Shown here piece after piece: positions 1 through 10,515 of a DNA stretch of 64,000 bases. The translations under genes and the position numbers were made by a program. Each line of letters starts with the position of its first letter. Position 1 is the first letter of the stretch. The stretch covers positions 1,488,001 to 1,552,000 of the forward strand of contig NZ_CP019038.1 of NCBI RefSeq assembly GCF_001941825.1, written 5' to 3'. This DNA is from Massilia putida. Lineage in GTDB: Bacteria; Pseudomonadota; Gammaproteobacteria; Burkholderiales; Burkholderiaceae_D. Under the pieces are notes generated by a model. That model saw nothing but the letters and a program-made list of their open reading frames with translations, made no database searches and was not told the origin of the DNA.

Positions 1-1380
1 AAGGACCTGACGGACTCCGTGAACTCGATGGCGGGTAACCTCACGTCGCAGGTGCGTAACATCGCGGAGGTGACGACCGCCGTGGCGAACGGCGACTTGT
101 CGAAGAAGATCACCGTGGACGTGCGCGGCGAGATCCTGCAGCTGAAGGACACCATCAACGTGATGGTGGACCAGCTGCGTTCCTTCGCGTCCGAGGTGAC
201 GCGCGTGGCGAGGGAGGTCGGTACGGAAGGTAAGCTCGGCGGCCAGGCGTATGTGCCGGGCGTCGCGGGCACGTGGAAGGACTTGACCGACAACGTGAAC
301 TTCATGGCGTCCAACCTCACGGGCCAGGTGCGTAACATCGCGGCCGTGACGACCGCGGTCGCGAACGGCGACTTGTCGAAGAAGATCACGGTGGACGTGA
401 AGGGCGAGATTCTCGAACTGAAGAACACCATCAACGTGATGGTGGACCAGCTGTCCTCGTTCGCATCGGAGGTGACCCGCGTCGCACGGGAGGTCGGTAC
501 GGAAGGTAAACTCGGCGGCCAGGCGGTCGTGAAAGGCGTCGCGGGCACATGGAAGGACTTGACCGACTCCGTGAACTCGATGGCGGGTAACCTCACGGGC
601 CAGGTGCGTAACATCGCGGACGTGACGACCGCCGTGGCGAACGGCGACTTGTCGAAGAAGATCACGGTGGACGTGAAGGGCGAGATTCTCGAACTGAAGA
701 ACACCATCAACGTGATGGTGGACCAGCTGAACTCCTTCGCGTCCGAGGTGACCCGCGTGGCGCGCGAGGTCGGTACGGAAGGTAAGCTGGGCGGCCAGGC
801 GAACGTGCCGGGCGTCGCGGGTACGTGGAAGGACTTGACCGACGGCGTGAACTCGATGGCGGGTAACCTCACGGCGCAGGTCCGTAACATCGCGGAAGTG
901 ACGACCGCCGTGGCGAACGGCGACCTGTCGAAGAAGATCACGGTGGACGTGAAGGGCGAGATTCTCGAACTGAAGAACACCATCAACGTGATGGTGGACC
1001 AGCTGTCCTCGTTCGCATCGGAGGTCACCCGCGTGGCGCGTGAGGTCGGCACGGAAGGTAAGCTCGGCGGCCAGGCGTATGTGCCGGGCGTCGGCGGTAC
1101 CTGGAAAGACCTGACCGACAACGTGAACTTCATGGCGTCGAACCTGACGGGCCAGGTGCGTAACATCGCGGCGGTGACCACCGCCGTGGCGCGCGGCGAC
1201 CTGTCGAAGAAGATCACGGTGGACGTGAAGGGCGAGATCCTGGAGCTGAAAGACACCATCAACGTGATGGTCGACCAGCTGTCGTCGTTCGCATCGGAAG
1301 TGACCCGCGTGGCGCGCGAGGTGGGTACGGAAGGTAAGCTCGGCGGCCAGGCGAACGTGTCCGGCGTCGCGGGTACGTGG
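1..1380 (+). repeat. Five tandem 276-bp HAMP-coding repeats
   Basis: Units begin at 1, 277, 553, 829 and 1105 with an exact 276-bp period; each starts at the codons for KDLTD. The copies are nearly identical in DNA as well as protein, differing at scattered codons. A sixth related unit from 1381 is clearly diverged. The array continues leftwards out of the window, so the total copy number is unknown. Confidence 0.95.
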
Positions 1381-4377
1381 AAGGACTTGACGGAGAACGT
1401 CAACCAGCTGGCGGCAAACCTGACCAACCAGATGCGCGCGATCGGTGAGGTCGCGACGGCGGTGACGCGCGGCGACTTGTCCCGTTCCATCCAGGTGGAA
1501 GCGCGCGGCGAGGTGTCGTACCTGAAGGACAACATCAACGAGATGATCCGCAACCTGAAGGAGACGACCCAGAAGAACGCGCAGCAGGACTGGCTGAAGA
1601 CCAACCTGGCGCGCTTCACCCGCCTGCTGCAGGGCCAGCGCGACCTGCAGGCCGTGACGAAGCTGATCCTGTCCGAACTGGCACCGCTCGTCTCGGCGCA
1701 CCACGGCGTGTTCTACATGATGGATTCGCAGGAAGCCGATGCGCGCCTGCGCATGATCGCCTCGTACGGCTACCGCTCCAGCCGCAAGCTGCCGACGTCG
1801 TTCCTGCCGGGCGAAGGCCTCGTCGGCCAGTGCGCGCTGGAGAAGACCCGCATCTGGCTGACGGACGTCCCGCGCGACTACATCGTCGTGTCGTCCGGCC
1901 TCGGCTCCGCTCCGCCGAACAACATCGTGGTGCTGCCGATCCTGTTCGAACAGCAGGTCAAGGCCGTCATCGAGATCGCGTCGCTGGACCGCTTCACGGA
2001 AACCCACCTGTCGTTCCTCGACCAGCTGATGGAATCCATCGGCGTCGTGCTGAACACCATCGAGGCGAACAGCCGGACGGAATCGCTGCTGACCCAGTCG
2101 CAGTCGCTGGCGCAGGAACTGCAGCAGACGAACCAGGAGCTGGCGGAAAAGGCGCGCCTGCTGTCCGAGCAGAACATCGAGGTGGAGCGCAAGAACCGCG
2201 AGGTGGAACAGGCGAAGCTGGCGCTGGAAGAAAAAGCGACCCAGCTGGCGCTGTCCTCCAAGTACAAGTCCGAGTTCCTGGCCAATATGTCGCACGAGTT
2301 GCGCACGCCGTTGAACTCCCTCTTGATCCTCGCGCAGCAGCTGTCCGACAACCCGGAAGGCAACCTGTCGTCCAAGCAGGTGGAATTCGCGAAGACCATC
2401 CACGGCTCCGGCTCCGACCTCTTGACCCTCATTAACGACATTCTCGACCTGTCGAAGATCGAGTCCGGCACCGTCACGCTGGACGTGTCGGAATACCGCT
2501 TCTCGAACCTGCGCAACTACGTGGACCGCACGTTCCGCCACATGGCCGAAGCGAAGCACCTTGGCTTCACGGTGGAGCTGGCGGACAACCTGCCGACCGC
2601 CGTCATGACCGACACGACGCGCCTGCAGCAGGTGCTGAAAAACCTGCTGTCGAACGCGTTCAAGTTCACCAGCCACGGCAACGTGTCGCTGATGATCAGC
2701 CTCGTGACGAGCGGCTGGACGGCCGACCACCCGCACCTGCTGCACGCCGACGCCGTGCTGGCGTTCTCGGTGCGCGACACCGGCGTCGGCATCCCGGCCG
2801 ACAAGCTGCAGCTGATCTTCGAGGCATTCCAGCAGGCCGACGGTTCCACCGCCCGCAAATACGGCGGCACGGGCCTGGGCCTGTCGATCTCGCGCGAACT
2901 GGCGCGCCTGCTGGGCGGCGAGATCAGGGTAGAGTCAACGGTCAACGTCGGCTCCACGTTCACCTTGTACCTGCCGTACAACCGCGCGGGCTTCATCAAT
3001 TACGAGCAGACCCGCCAGCCGCAACCGGCGCGCCTGGCCCCGCCGCCGCAGCCGCAATCCGCGCTCCCCGCGCCGACGATGCTGCTGGAGACGGAGCTCG
3101 CGGCCGAAGACGGCCGCGCCGTCACGAGCCTGGCCGTGTCGGACCCGTCCGGCAGCCTCGTCGAATACGCGGCCATGCTGGACGACCGCGGCCTGATCGT
3201 GCCGGGCGACCCGTCCGTGCTGATCGTCGAGGACGACGAGCGCTTCGCCAAGACGCTGCTCGACTTTGCCCGCGAAAAGAACTTCAAGGGCATCGTCACG
3301 CACCGCGGCGATTCCGCGCTGTCGCTGGCGCGCGACTACCTGCCGTCGGCGATCCTGCTCGACATCGACCTGCCCGACATCGACGGCTTCACGGTGCTCG
3401 ACCGCCTGAAACGCGACCCGAGCACGCGCCACATCCCGGTGCACGTGATGTCGTCGCTGCGCGAGCGCGAACGCGCGCTGCGCCAGGGTGCCATTTCGTA
3501 CATCAACAAGCCCGTCAGCCGCGAGATGCTGCAGGAGGAATTCAAGCGCATCCAGAAATTCCTCATGGGCGGCAAGCGTTCGTTGCTCGTCGTCGAGGAC
3601 GACATGGCGCAGCGCGAATCGATCGTGGGCCTGATCGGCGATTCCGACGTGCGCATCGTGACGGCGGAAGACGGCAAGGCCGCGCTGGAAGCGCTCGCGC
3701 AGCAGCACTTCGACTGCATGGTGCTGGACCTCACGCTGCCCGACATCTCCGGCTTCGACCTGCTCGACCAGATCGGCAAGCAACCGCAACTGCGCGACCT
3801 GCCGATCGTGATCTACACGGCGCAGGAACTGTCGCGCAAGGAGGTCACGAAGCTCAAGCGCTACGCCAAGACCATCGTCGTCAAGGACGCGCGCTCGCCG
3901 GAACGCCTGCTCGACGAGACGGCGCTGTTCCTGCACCGCTCGCAGGCCAGCCTGCCCGAGACGCAGCGCCGCATGCTGGAAGAGATCCACGCGGCGGACG
4001 GCGGCCTCGCGGGACGCAAGGTCTTGATCGTCGACGACGACCTGCGCAACATCTTCGCGCTGTCGTCGCTGCTGGAGCGCCAGCAGATGCAGGTGCTCTT
4101 CGCCGAGAACGGCCGCGACGGCATCGAGGTGCTGGAGAAGGATCCGACCATCGAGATCGTCCTCATGGACATCATGATGCCGGAGATGGACGGCTACGAC
4201 ACGATGCGCGCCATCCGCCGCATCCCGAAGTTCAAGTCGCTGCCGATCATCACCCTGACCGCGAAGGCGATGAAGGGTGACCGCGACAAGTGCATCGCCG
4301 CGGGCGCGTCCGACTACATCACCAAGCCGGTCGACGTGGCCCAGCTGCTGTCCATGATGCGGGTTTGGCTGCACTGA
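1..4377 (+). CDS. Poly-HAMP hybrid sensor histidine kinase/response regulator, 5' end outside window
   Basis: The reading frame is open from base 1, so the N-terminus is missing; 1458 residues are visible. Order: five 92-residue HAMP repeats (nt 1-1380), a sixth divergent HAMP, a GAF domain (visible residues ~545-690), a coiled coil, HisKA with SHELRTP (His765), HATPase_c (N-box near 881, GGTGLGLS near 956), then three receiver domains with phospho-acceptors at Asp1121, Asp1243 and Asp1390. The repeat signature ([34 protein letters not shown]) is that of fungal group III Nik1/Os-1 kinases and their bacterial homologues, which sense osmotic or other cytoplasmic stress through stacked HAMP units. 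The stop overlaps the next start (ATGA), indicating coupling to the CheR-like gene. The input signal is unknown. Confidence 0.95.
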   Translation, partial: KDLTDSVNSMAGNLTSQVRNIAEVTTAVANGDLSKKITVDVRGEILQLKDTINVMVDQLRSFASEVTRVAREVGTEGKLGGQAYVPGVAGTWKDLTDNVNFMASNLTGQVRNIAAVTTAVANGDLSKKITVDVKGEILELKNTINVMVDQLSSFASEVTRVAREVGTEGKLGGQAVVKGVAGTWKDLTDSVNSMAGNLTGQVRNIADVTTAVANGDLSKKITVDVKGEILELKNTINVMVDQLNSFASEVTRVAREVGTEGKLGGQANVPGVAGTWKDLTDGVNSMAGNLTAQVRNIAEVTTAVANGDLSKKITVDVKGEILELKNTINVMVDQLSSFASEVTRVAREVGTEGKLGGQAYVPGVGGTWKDLTDNVNFMASNLTGQVRNIAAVTTAVARGDLSKKITVDVKGEILELKDTINVMVDQLSSFASEVTRVAREVGTEGKLGGQANVSGVAGTWKDLTENVNQLAANLTNQMRAIGEVATAVTRGDLSRSIQVEARGEVSYLKDNINEMIRNLKETTQKNAQQDWLKTNLARFTRLLQGQRDLQAVTKLILSELAPLVSAHHGVFYMMDSQEADARLRMIASYGYRSSRKLPTSFLPGEGLVGQCALEKTRIWLTDVPRDYIVVSSGLGSAPPNNIVVLPILFEQQVKAVIEIASLDRFTETHLSFLDQLMESIGVVLNTIEANSRTESLLTQSQSLAQELQQTNQELAEKARLLSEQNIEVERKNREVEQAKLALEEKATQLALSSKYKSEFLANMSHELRTPLNSLLILAQQLSDNPEGNLSSKQVEFAKTIHGSGSDLLTLINDILDLSKIESGTVTLDVSEYRFSNLRNYVDRTFRHMAEAKHLGFTVELADNLPTAVMTDTTRLQQVLKNLLSNAFKFTSHGNVSLMISLVTSGWTADHPHLLHADAVLAFSVRDTGVGIPADKLQLIFEAFQQADGSTARKYGGTGLGLSISRELARLLGGEIRVESTVNVGSTFTLYLPYNRAGFINYEQTRQPQPARLAPPPQPQSALPAPTMLLETELAAEDGRAVTSLAVSDPSGSLVEYAAMLDDRGLIVPGDPSVLIVEDDERFAKTLLDFAREKNFKGIVTHRGDSALSLARDYLPSAILLDIDLPDIDGFTVLDRLKRDPSTRHIPVHVMSSLRERERALRQGAISYINKPVSREMLQEEFKRIQKFLMGGKRSLLVVEDDMAQRESIVGLIGDSDVRIVTAEDGKAALEALAQQHFDCMVLDLTLPDISGFDLLDQIGKQPQLRDLPIVIYTAQELSRKEVTKLKRYAKTIVVKDARSPERLLDETALFLHRSQASLPETQRRMLEEIHAADGGLAGRKVLIVDDDLRNIFALSSLLERQQMQVLFAENGRDGIEVLEKDPTIEIVLMDIMMPEMDGYDTMRAIRRIPKFKSLPIITLTAKAMKGDRDKCIAAGASDYITKPVDVAQLLSMMRVWLH

Positions 4378-5231
4378 TGACGGCTGCGACGAGTAACTGG
4401 ACCGGCCTGGCGGCCGGGCTGGCGATCGAGGAGCTGGAAACGGAGCTGCTGCTGGAAGCGCTGTTTCAGCGCTTCGGCCACGATTTCCGCGCCTACGATC
4501 GCCCCGCCCTGCGGCACCGGCTCGCGGAGGCCATGCGCACGCACGGCGCGTCCACGTTGTCCGGCCTGCAGGAAAAGGTGTTGCATGACCCGGCCGTGGC
4601 GTCCGCGCTGCTGCGCATGCTGGCGCCAAAGCCCGCCGCGCTGTTCGACAATCCGGCCCACACGCAGCGCCTGCGCACCGTGCTGGCGCCGTCGCTGCGC
4701 GCCTGGCCCCTGCCCCGCGTCTGGATCGCGGAATGCGCGGGCGTGGGCGAGGCATGGACGCTCGCCATCGTGCTGGCGGAAGAAGGCGTGTTGGGCAAAC
4801 TGGACATTCATGCGACGCTCGCCAACGAGGAACTGGTGGCCGACATGCAGGACGCCTGGCTGCCCGTCGCCGACCTGGACACCGCGCAGACGCGTTACGC
4901 GGCCAGCGGCGGCCACGCGGCGCTGTCGACGTACTTCGAAGTGCGCGACGGCCGCGCGCGCCTGCAGCCGCAGCTGCGCCGGCGCATCACGTGGTCGCAG
5001 TACAGCCTCGTGACGGATGCGTCGTTCAACGAATTCCAGGCGATCCTGTGCAGTGGCGCGCTGTCCGACTTCGGTCCCGTGCTGCGCCAGCGCGTGCTGC
5101 GGCTGTTCCACGACAGCCTGGCGCGCTTCGGCGTGCTGTGTCTCGACCGGCCGCTGGCCGTGTCGGATGCGCATGCGGGGACGTACCAGGCGATCGAGGG
5201 GGATCGGCCTTGGTACAAGCGCGTGGGATAG
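4377..5231 (+). CDS. CheR-family methyltransferase-like protein (degenerate)
   Basis: A 284-residue protein whose ATG overlaps the kinase stop by four bases (ATGA), so the pair is translationally coupled. The N-terminal ~75 residues match the helical CheR_N domain and the remainder matches the CheR SAM-methyltransferase fold, as in chemoreceptor glutamate methyltransferases. The usual motif I (GCSTGEE-type) is replaced by AECAGVGEAW, and the usual CRNVLIYF is replaced by CSGALSDFG, so methyltransferase activity is doubtful. It may act as a partner or output of the hybrid kinase. Fold assignment is fairly firm; activity is not. Confidence 0.8.
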   Translation: MTAATSNWTGLAAGLAIEELETELLLEALFQRFGHDFRAYDRPALRHRLAEAMRTHGASTLSGLQEKVLHDPAVASALLRMLAPKPAALFDNPAHTQRLRTVLAPSLRAWPLPRVWIAECAGVGEAWTLAIVLAEEGVLGKLDIHATLANEELVADMQDAWLPVADLDTAQTRYAASGGHAALSTYFEVRDGRARLQPQLRRRITWSQYSLVTDASFNEFQAILCSGALSDFGPVLRQRVLRLFHDSLARFGVLCLDRPLAVSDAHAGTYQAIEGDRPWYKRVG

Positions 5232-5239
5232 CCCGTCAT

Positions 5240-5361
5240 CGTCATCCCCGCGCACGCGGGAACAGTGCTCCCGGCACTATTCCCTCATGCCGAGGGGCCG
5301 AAGTCGCGGCGATACCGCATCCCGAAGCTCGGTATGGGTTCCCGCTTTCGCGGGAACGTCG
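5240..5361. repeat. Dispersed MITE-like repeat, family 1, copy 1
   Basis: The left end reads CGTCATCCCCGCG and the right end, read on the minus strand, CGACGTTCCCGCG, giving imperfect terminal inverted repeats around a ~65-bp centre. The same ends and parts of the centre (CCGAAGTCG, CAGTATGGGT-like) recur at 62033-62159, and a collapsed copy lies at 45492-45519. It fills the gap between the CheR-like gene and the convergent GST gene. Confidence 0.75.
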
Positions 5362-5363
5362 GG

Positions 5364-5984
5364 CTAGATGGCCTGCGCGCTCGGGCGCTGCGCGATCCGG
5401 TCGCGCCACCCCTGCAGATTCGTGAGCCCTTCATCCGTCGGCCGGAACTTCATCAACCCGCGCGCGAATTCGAGCGCGCAGAACGCCGTGATGTCGGCGA
5501 TCGTGAACCGGTCGCCGGCCACGTAATCGCGGTCCGCCAGCACGCCGTCGAGCCAGCGCGCCGTCTCGCGCACCTTCACGCCCTGCGCCGCGCCGAAGTC
5601 GCCGAACTGCGGCTGTTCCAGCGCGGCCAGGCCCGGATGCGTGTGGCGGATGCAGTTGGCGATGCGCAGGAACAGCTGCAGCTCGCAGCGCCGGTCCATC
5701 ATCTCGATGAACGCGCGTTCCTCGAACCCCTCGCCCATCAGGTTCGGGTCGGGGTGCGTCCCCTCCAGGTAGGTGCAGATGGCGCGCGTCTCGGCCAGCG
5801 TGCGGCCGTCGTCCAGCGCCAGCACGGGCACCTGGGCCATCGGATTCAGCGCCATGAACGCCTCGTCGCGGTGCTCGCCCTTGCCCAGGTCGACCTGCAC
5901 CGTCTGGATGGCAATGCCTTTTTCGGCCATGAACATCAGGACGCGGCGCGGGTTCGGGGCGCGGCTGCTCGTGTACAGTTTCAT
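5364..5984 (-). CDS. Glutathione S-transferase family protein
   Basis: A 206-residue cytosolic GST. The N-terminal thioredoxin-like domain (1-80) carries the Ser/Arg-rich opening TSSRAPNPRRV, the cis-proline segment AQVPVL and the glutathione-contacting ETRAI segment. The rest is the all-helical GST_C domain with the N-capping FTIADITAF motif. Expected role: glutathione conjugation or peroxide/xenobiotic detoxification; the substrate cannot be predicted. It is a single gene, divergent from the aminopeptidase gene, with a clear SD-like GGAGATAC before ATG. Confidence 0.9.
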   Translation of the reverse strand: MKLYTSSRAPNPRRVLMFMAEKGIAIQTVQVDLGKGEHRDEAFMALNPMAQVPVLALDDGRTLAETRAICTYLEGTHPDPNLMGEGFEERAFIEMMDRRCELQLFLRIANCIRHTHPGLAALEQPQFGDFGAAQGVKVRETARWLDGVLADRDYVAGDRFTIADITAFCALEFARGLMKFRPTDEGLTNLQGWRDRIAQRPSAQAI

Positions 5985-6043
5985 GCGTATCTCCTCGGCT
6001 CGTTATCGGCGCCGATCATACCCGATCCTCGCCACTTGTTCAT

Positions 6044-6073
6044 TTGACAGTGCGCGCCGATTGACCGTAGATT
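6044..6073 (+). promoter_or_regulatory. Sigma-70-like promoter for the aminopeptidase gene
   Basis: TTGACA at 6044-6049 and TAGATT at 6068-6073 are separated by 18 bp, about 70 bp ahead of the chosen ATG. It is the best promoter-like pair in the 158-bp divergent region. Confidence 0.5.
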
Positions 6074-6142
6074 GCCGGATTGGCCGCGCGCGCCCATCGC
6101 GAGCGTCGCGCGGGCCCTCCGACCATACTCGATAGGAATTCC

Positions 6143-8821
6143 ATGCAACGCAGCCTGATCTCCGCCGCCATTATCCTCGCGCTGGCGGCTCTGCCTGCCG
6201 GCGCCGCGCCCATCCGCGCGCACGCCGGCGCGGCGGCCAGCGTCGACACCACGACCCAATTGCCGCGCGGTGTCATCCCCACCCATTACCAGGTGTCGCT
6301 GACGCCGGATGCCGCCGCCGCATCGTTCCGTGCACGCGCCGTCGTCTCGATCATCGTCGCCAAGGCCACGAATACGATCACGTTGAACGCGGCCGACCTG
6401 ACATTCTCGAAAGTCACGCTGACCCCGGCCGCCGGCGGTGCCGAACGGGACGCGGCGGTCGCCGTCGATGCCGACGCGCAGACCGCGACGTTCACGTTCG
6501 GGGCGCCCGTGGCGCCCGGCATCTATCACCTGGCGCTGGACTACACGGGCGTGATCGGCACGCAGGCCGTCGGCCTGTTCTCGCTGGACTATCCGGGCGC
6601 GGACGGCAAGCCGCAGCGCGCGCTGTACACGCAGTTCGAGAACTCGGACGCGCGCCGCATGATGCCGTCGTGGGACGAGCCGGCCTATAAAGCCAGCTTC
6701 GCGCTGGACGTCGTCGTGCCGGCAGGCCAGATGGCCGTCAGCAATATGCCGGCGACGAAAACGGAAACGCTGCCGGACGGCCGCAAGCACGTGAGTTTCG
6801 CGACGACGCCGAAGATGTCAACGTACCTGCTGTTCTTCGCCCTCGACGACTTCGAACGGGCCACGGCAAAAGTCGAAGGCACCGAGGTCGGCGTCGTCAC
6901 CCGCCGCGGCGCGCTGCCGCAGGCGAAGTTCGCGCTCGACGCATCGCAGGCCATCCTGCGCGAGTACAACGATTACTTCGGCGTGCGCTACCCGCTGCCC
7001 AAGCTGGACAACGTGGCGGGCGCCGGCCGCAGCCAGTTCTTCAGCGCGATGGAAAACTGGGGCGCGATCTTCACATTCGAATACGCGCTGCTGCTCGACC
7101 CCACGATCGCGACCCAGCACGACCGCGAGGAAATCTTCGCCACGGCCGCGCACGAGATGGCGCACCAGTGGTTCGGCGACCTCGTGACGATGCGCTGGTG
7201 GGACGACCTGTGGCTGAACGAAGGCTTCGCGTCGTGGATGGAAAGCCGCACGACGGCGCGCCTGCATCCGGAGTGGAACACCCAGCTGGGCGCCGTCGAC
7301 GTGCGCGAAACCGCCATGCGCCGCGATTCCGTCGCCGGCACGCACCCCGTCGTGCAGCATGTGGCGACCGTGGAGCAGGCCAACCAGGCGTTCGACGAGA
7401 TCACGTATTCGAAGGGCGAATCCGTGATCCGCATGCTGGAAGCGTATGTGGGCGAAAACGCGTGGAAAAACGGCGTGCGCGCGTACATGAAGGCCAATGC
7501 GTACGGCAACACGGTGTCGGACGACCTGTGGAAGCAGATCGAAAAGGCGGCCGGCAAGCCCGTGACCGCGATCGCCCACGATTTCACGCTGCAGCCCGGC
7601 GTCCCGCTGATCAAGGTCGGCGAACCGGTGTGCCGCAACGGAATGACGACCGTGCCGCTGACGCAGGCGGAATTCACGCGCGATCGCGCGGACAAGACGC
7701 CGCTCGCCTGGCGCGTGCCCGTCATCGCGCAAATCGCCGGCAACGGTAAGCAGGCGGCGACGCTCGTCAGCGGCGGCAAGGGCGCGATCACGGTGCCGGG
7801 GTGCGGCGCCGTCATCGTCAACGCGGGCCAGAGCGGCTACTACCGCACGCTGTACACGTCGGCCGATTTCGCGCAACTGGCCGAGCGCTTCGCCAGCCTG
7901 GCGCCGATCGACCAGACCGGCCTGCTGGCCGACAGCAGCGCGCTGGGCCAGGCCGGCCTGCAACCGGCGTCGGACGTGCTCGACCTCGTGAAAGCGACGC
8001 CGGCCGGCGCCGATCCGGCCGTGTGGTCGCGCATTGCCGGCATGCTCGACGGCTTGCACTCACGCTATCGCGAACAGGCGGCCGGCGGCGATACGACGCG
8101 CCAGCGCCGCTTCGACGCGTTCGCGATCGCGCGCCTGGCGCCGCTGATGGCGCAGGTCGGCTGGACGGCGCGGCCGGGTGAACCGTCGGCCGTGGCGAAT
8201 CTGCGCGAACGCCTGGTCGTCACGCTGAGCGACCTGGGCGACCCGACCGTCATCGCCGAAGCGCGCCGCCGCTACGCCGCGTTGGCGACCGATGCTGCCG
8301 CCGTGCCGGGCCCGCTGCGCAAGACCGTCATGGGCGTCGTCGCCCAGCACGCGGACGCGGCCACCTGGGACCAGTTGCACGCGGCCGCGCGCAGCGAGAC
8401 GACCCCGCTCGTGCGCGACCAGCGCTACACCTTGCTCGCGACGGCGGAAGACCGCGCCCTCGCCATGCGCGCCCTGCAGCTGGCCCTCACGGACGAGCCG
8501 GGCCTGACGGTCAGCGCGTCGATGATCTCGGAAGTGGCGACGCGCTATCCGGACCTGGCGTTCGACTTCGCCGTCGCCAACCTCGCGAAGATCAACGAAC
8601 GCGTGGACGCCAGCTCGCGCAGCCGCTACGTGGCGCGCCTTGCGATGGGGTCGTCGGATCCGGCGATGGTCGGCAAACTGTCCGCCTACGCGCAGGCGAA
8701 CCTGGCGCCGACCTCGCGCGGCGACGTCGAGGCGGCCATCGCGGCCATCAAGGACCGCATCCAGGTGAACACGGCGCGCTTGCCGGAGATCGATGCCTGG
8801 CTCGCCAGGAACGCGCAGTGA
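6143..8821 (+). CDS. M1 family metallopeptidase (aminopeptidase N type)
   Basis: An 892-residue zinc aminopeptidase. The ATG at 6143 follows AGGAATTCC and opens a cleavable signal peptide (hydrophobic residues 5-20, AGAAP cleavage region), so I prefer it to the upstream in-frame start. The exopeptidase signature SAMENWGA is followed by HEMAHQW with a downstream Glu: zinc ligands His337, His341 and Glu360, catalytic Glu338. The C-terminal half is the helical ERAP1_C-like domain. It should trim N-terminal residues from peptides in the periplasm or outside the cell. It is monocistronic, with glpD convergent nine bases downstream. Confidence 0.93.
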   Translation: MQRSLISAAIILALAALPAGAAPIRAHAGAAASVDTTTQLPRGVIPTHYQVSLTPDAAAASFRARAVVSIIVAKATNTITLNAADLTFSKVTLTPAAGGAERDAAVAVDADAQTATFTFGAPVAPGIYHLALDYTGVIGTQAVGLFSLDYPGADGKPQRALYTQFENSDARRMMPSWDEPAYKASFALDVVVPAGQMAVSNMPATKTETLPDGRKHVSFATTPKMSTYLLFFALDDFERATAKVEGTEVGVVTRRGALPQAKFALDASQAILREYNDYFGVRYPLPKLDNVAGAGRSQFFSAMENWGAIFTFEYALLLDPTIATQHDREEIFATAAHEMAHQWFGDLVTMRWWDDLWLNEGFASWMESRTTARLHPEWNTQLGAVDVRETAMRRDSVAGTHPVVQHVATVEQANQAFDEITYSKGESVIRMLEAYVGENAWKNGVRAYMKANAYGNTVSDDLWKQIEKAAGKPVTAIAHDFTLQPGVPLIKVGEPVCRNGMTTVPLTQAEFTRDRADKTPLAWRVPVIAQIAGNGKQAATLVSGGKGAITVPGCGAVIVNAGQSGYYRTLYTSADFAQLAERFASLAPIDQTGLLADSSALGQAGLQPASDVLDLVKATPAGADPAVWSRIAGMLDGLHSRYREQAAGGDTTRQRRFDAFAIARLAPLMAQVGWTARPGEPSAVANLRERLVVTLSDLGDPTVIAEARRRYAALATDAAAVPGPLRKTVMGVVAQHADAATWDQLHAAARSETTPLVRDQRYTLLATAEDRALAMRALQLALTDEPGLTVSASMISEVATRYPDLAFDFAVANLAKINERVDASSRSRYVARLAMGSSDPAMVGKLSAYAQANLAPTSRGDVEAAIAAIKDRIQVNTARLPEIDAWLARNAQ

Positions 8822-8830
8822 TGCGTTCGA

Positions 8831-10387
8831 TCACGACACCGTGACCGGGCCGCGGCGCCGCGCGGCCAGCCAGGCATCGAGGCGCTGGGCCGCGCCCGGC
8901 GCCACGTGCAGGCCCAGTTTCGTGCGGCGCCACAGGATGTCGTCGGCGCACGTGGCCCATTCCTGGCGCACGAGGAAGTCCGCCTCGACCTCGTAGAGGC
9001 CGGCCACGATTTCCACGCCCAGGTCCGCGCGCGAACGGCAATGCGCGAGCAGCGTGGACAGCCGCGTGCCGTAGCTGCGGGCGTAGCGGACCAGCAGCGC
9101 TTCCGGCAGCCAGGAAAATTGCTGGCGGCGCGTGCGCACCCACGCGTCGTATTCGAGCACCGCGCGCGCGATCGGCACCTTGCCGTAGACATCGCCGCCG
9201 GGCAGGCAGGCATGTGCGGTCCAGGCCGGCAACTGGCGGCCGAGCACGGGGCCGATCCAGTCGACGGCCTGCTCGGCCAGCTTGCGGAACGTGGTGACCT
9301 TGCCGCCGAACACGGACAGCAGCGGCGCGCCGCCTGCCGTGTCGTGCTCGAACCGATAATCGCGGCTGGCGGACGACGCGCTGCCACCGCCGTCGTCGAT
9401 CAGCGGACGCACGCCCGCATAACTCCACACCACCTCCTCCGGCTCGATGCGGCGTTCGAAGCAGCGGTTCACGGCCTCGCACAGGTAGGCCGTCTCGGCC
9501 GGGCTGATGGCGACGCGGTCCAGGTCGTGCGCATCGTAGTCGACGTCCGTCGTGCCGACCAGCGTGAACACGCCTTCGTACGGCAGCGCGAACACGATAC
9601 GGCCGTCGGGCTGCTGCAGCAGGTAGGCGTGGTCGCCGTCGAACAGGCGCGGCACGACGATGTGGCTGCCTTTTACCAGGCGCATCGTTCGCGCCGGACC
9701 GGCGCCCGTCGCCTGCAGGAAGCTGGCCGCCCACGGCCCCGCCGCGTTCACGAGACAGCGGGCGTGCACGTGGACATGGGCCTCCGGCCCGTGCAGCTCG
9801 ACATCCCAGCGCTTCCCCTCGCGCCGCACCCGCGCGCAGCGCGTGCGCGTGAGGACGGTGGCGCCCCGCTCGCGCGCATCGAGCGCCGCCAGCACGACGA
9901 GGCGCGCGTCGTCGACCCACGCGTCGGAATAGGCGAACGCCCGCGTGAAATGAGGCTGCAGGGCGGCACCGGCCGGGCTCGTGCGCAACGACACGGTACT
10001 CGACGCCGGCAGGAAGTCGCGCGGCGCCAGGTGATCGTAGAGAAACAGGCCCGCGCGGATCATCCAGCCCGGACGCTGCCCAGGCGCACCGGCCGCGTGC
10101 GGCATCAGGAAGCGCAGCGGCCGGATGATGTGCGGCGCGCTCTTGAGCAACACTTCGCGCTCGGCCAGTGCCTTGCGCACGAGCCCGAAGTGAAATTGCT
10201 CGAGATAGCGCAGGCCGCCGTGGATCAGCTTGCTGGACGCGGACGAGGTGTGCTGGGCCAGGTCGTCCTTTTCGCACAGGACGACGCGCAGGCCGCGGCC
10301 CGCCGCGTCGCGCGCGATGCCGGCGCCGTTGATGCCGCCGCCCACGACGAGGACGTCGCAATCGATACGTTTGGCAATATCTCCCAT
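8831..10387 (-). CDS. glpD: Aerobic glycerol-3-phosphate dehydrogenase
   Basis: A 518-residue FAD enzyme oxidising sn-glycerol 3-phosphate to dihydroxyacetone phosphate and feeding electrons to quinone at the membrane. The FAD dinucleotide-binding motif VVGGGINGAGIARDAAGRG lies near the N-terminus (residues ~13-31), followed by the family sequence SSKLIHGGLRYLE. The C-terminal ~130 residues form the DAO_C domain. Length matches bacterial GlpD. No glpK, glpF or glpR neighbour is present, so it is an orphan in this window, divergent from the HD-hydrolase gene. Confidence 0.94.
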   Translation of the reverse strand: MGDIAKRIDCDVLVVGGGINGAGIARDAAGRGLRVVLCEKDDLAQHTSSASSKLIHGGLRYLEQFHFGLVRKALAEREVLLKSAPHIIRPLRFLMPHAAGAPGQRPGWMIRAGLFLYDHLAPRDFLPASSTVSLRTSPAGAALQPHFTRAFAYSDAWVDDARLVVLAALDARERGATVLTRTRCARVRREGKRWDVELHGPEAHVHVHARCLVNAAGPWAASFLQATGAGPARTMRLVKGSHIVVPRLFDGDHAYLLQQPDGRIVFALPYEGVFTLVGTTDVDYDAHDLDRVAISPAETAYLCEAVNRCFERRIEPEEVVWSYAGVRPLIDDGGGSASSASRDYRFEHDTAGGAPLLSVFGGKVTTFRKLAEQAVDWIGPVLGRQLPAWTAHACLPGGDVYGKVPIARAVLEYDAWVRTRRQQFSWLPEALLVRYARSYGTRLSTLLAHCRSRADLGVEIVAGLYEVEADFLVRQEWATCADDILWRRTKLGLHVAPGAAQRLDAWLAARRRGPVTVS

Positions 10388-10515
10388 CTTCGCTGCGCTC
10401 CGGTTCGCCCGGGCCCCCGCCCGGCCGCAGCCTACTATAAACCGCGAACGTGGGCATGTGTTCGTTCACGTCAATCCGGCCGGGGTCGGCCGGCGGCCCC
10501 GTGTAAAATCGGCCC

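Noticed and set aside
2935..4755. Long minus-strand open frame opposite the hybrid kinase
   Set aside because: Composition is Arg/His/Asp-rich mirror of the plus-strand gene with no domain; it is an antisense shadow caused by high GC.
5364..6047. Plus-strand ORF opposite the GST gene
   Set aside because: It is antisense to a recognisable GST, lacks a ribosome binding site, and shows no family resemblance.
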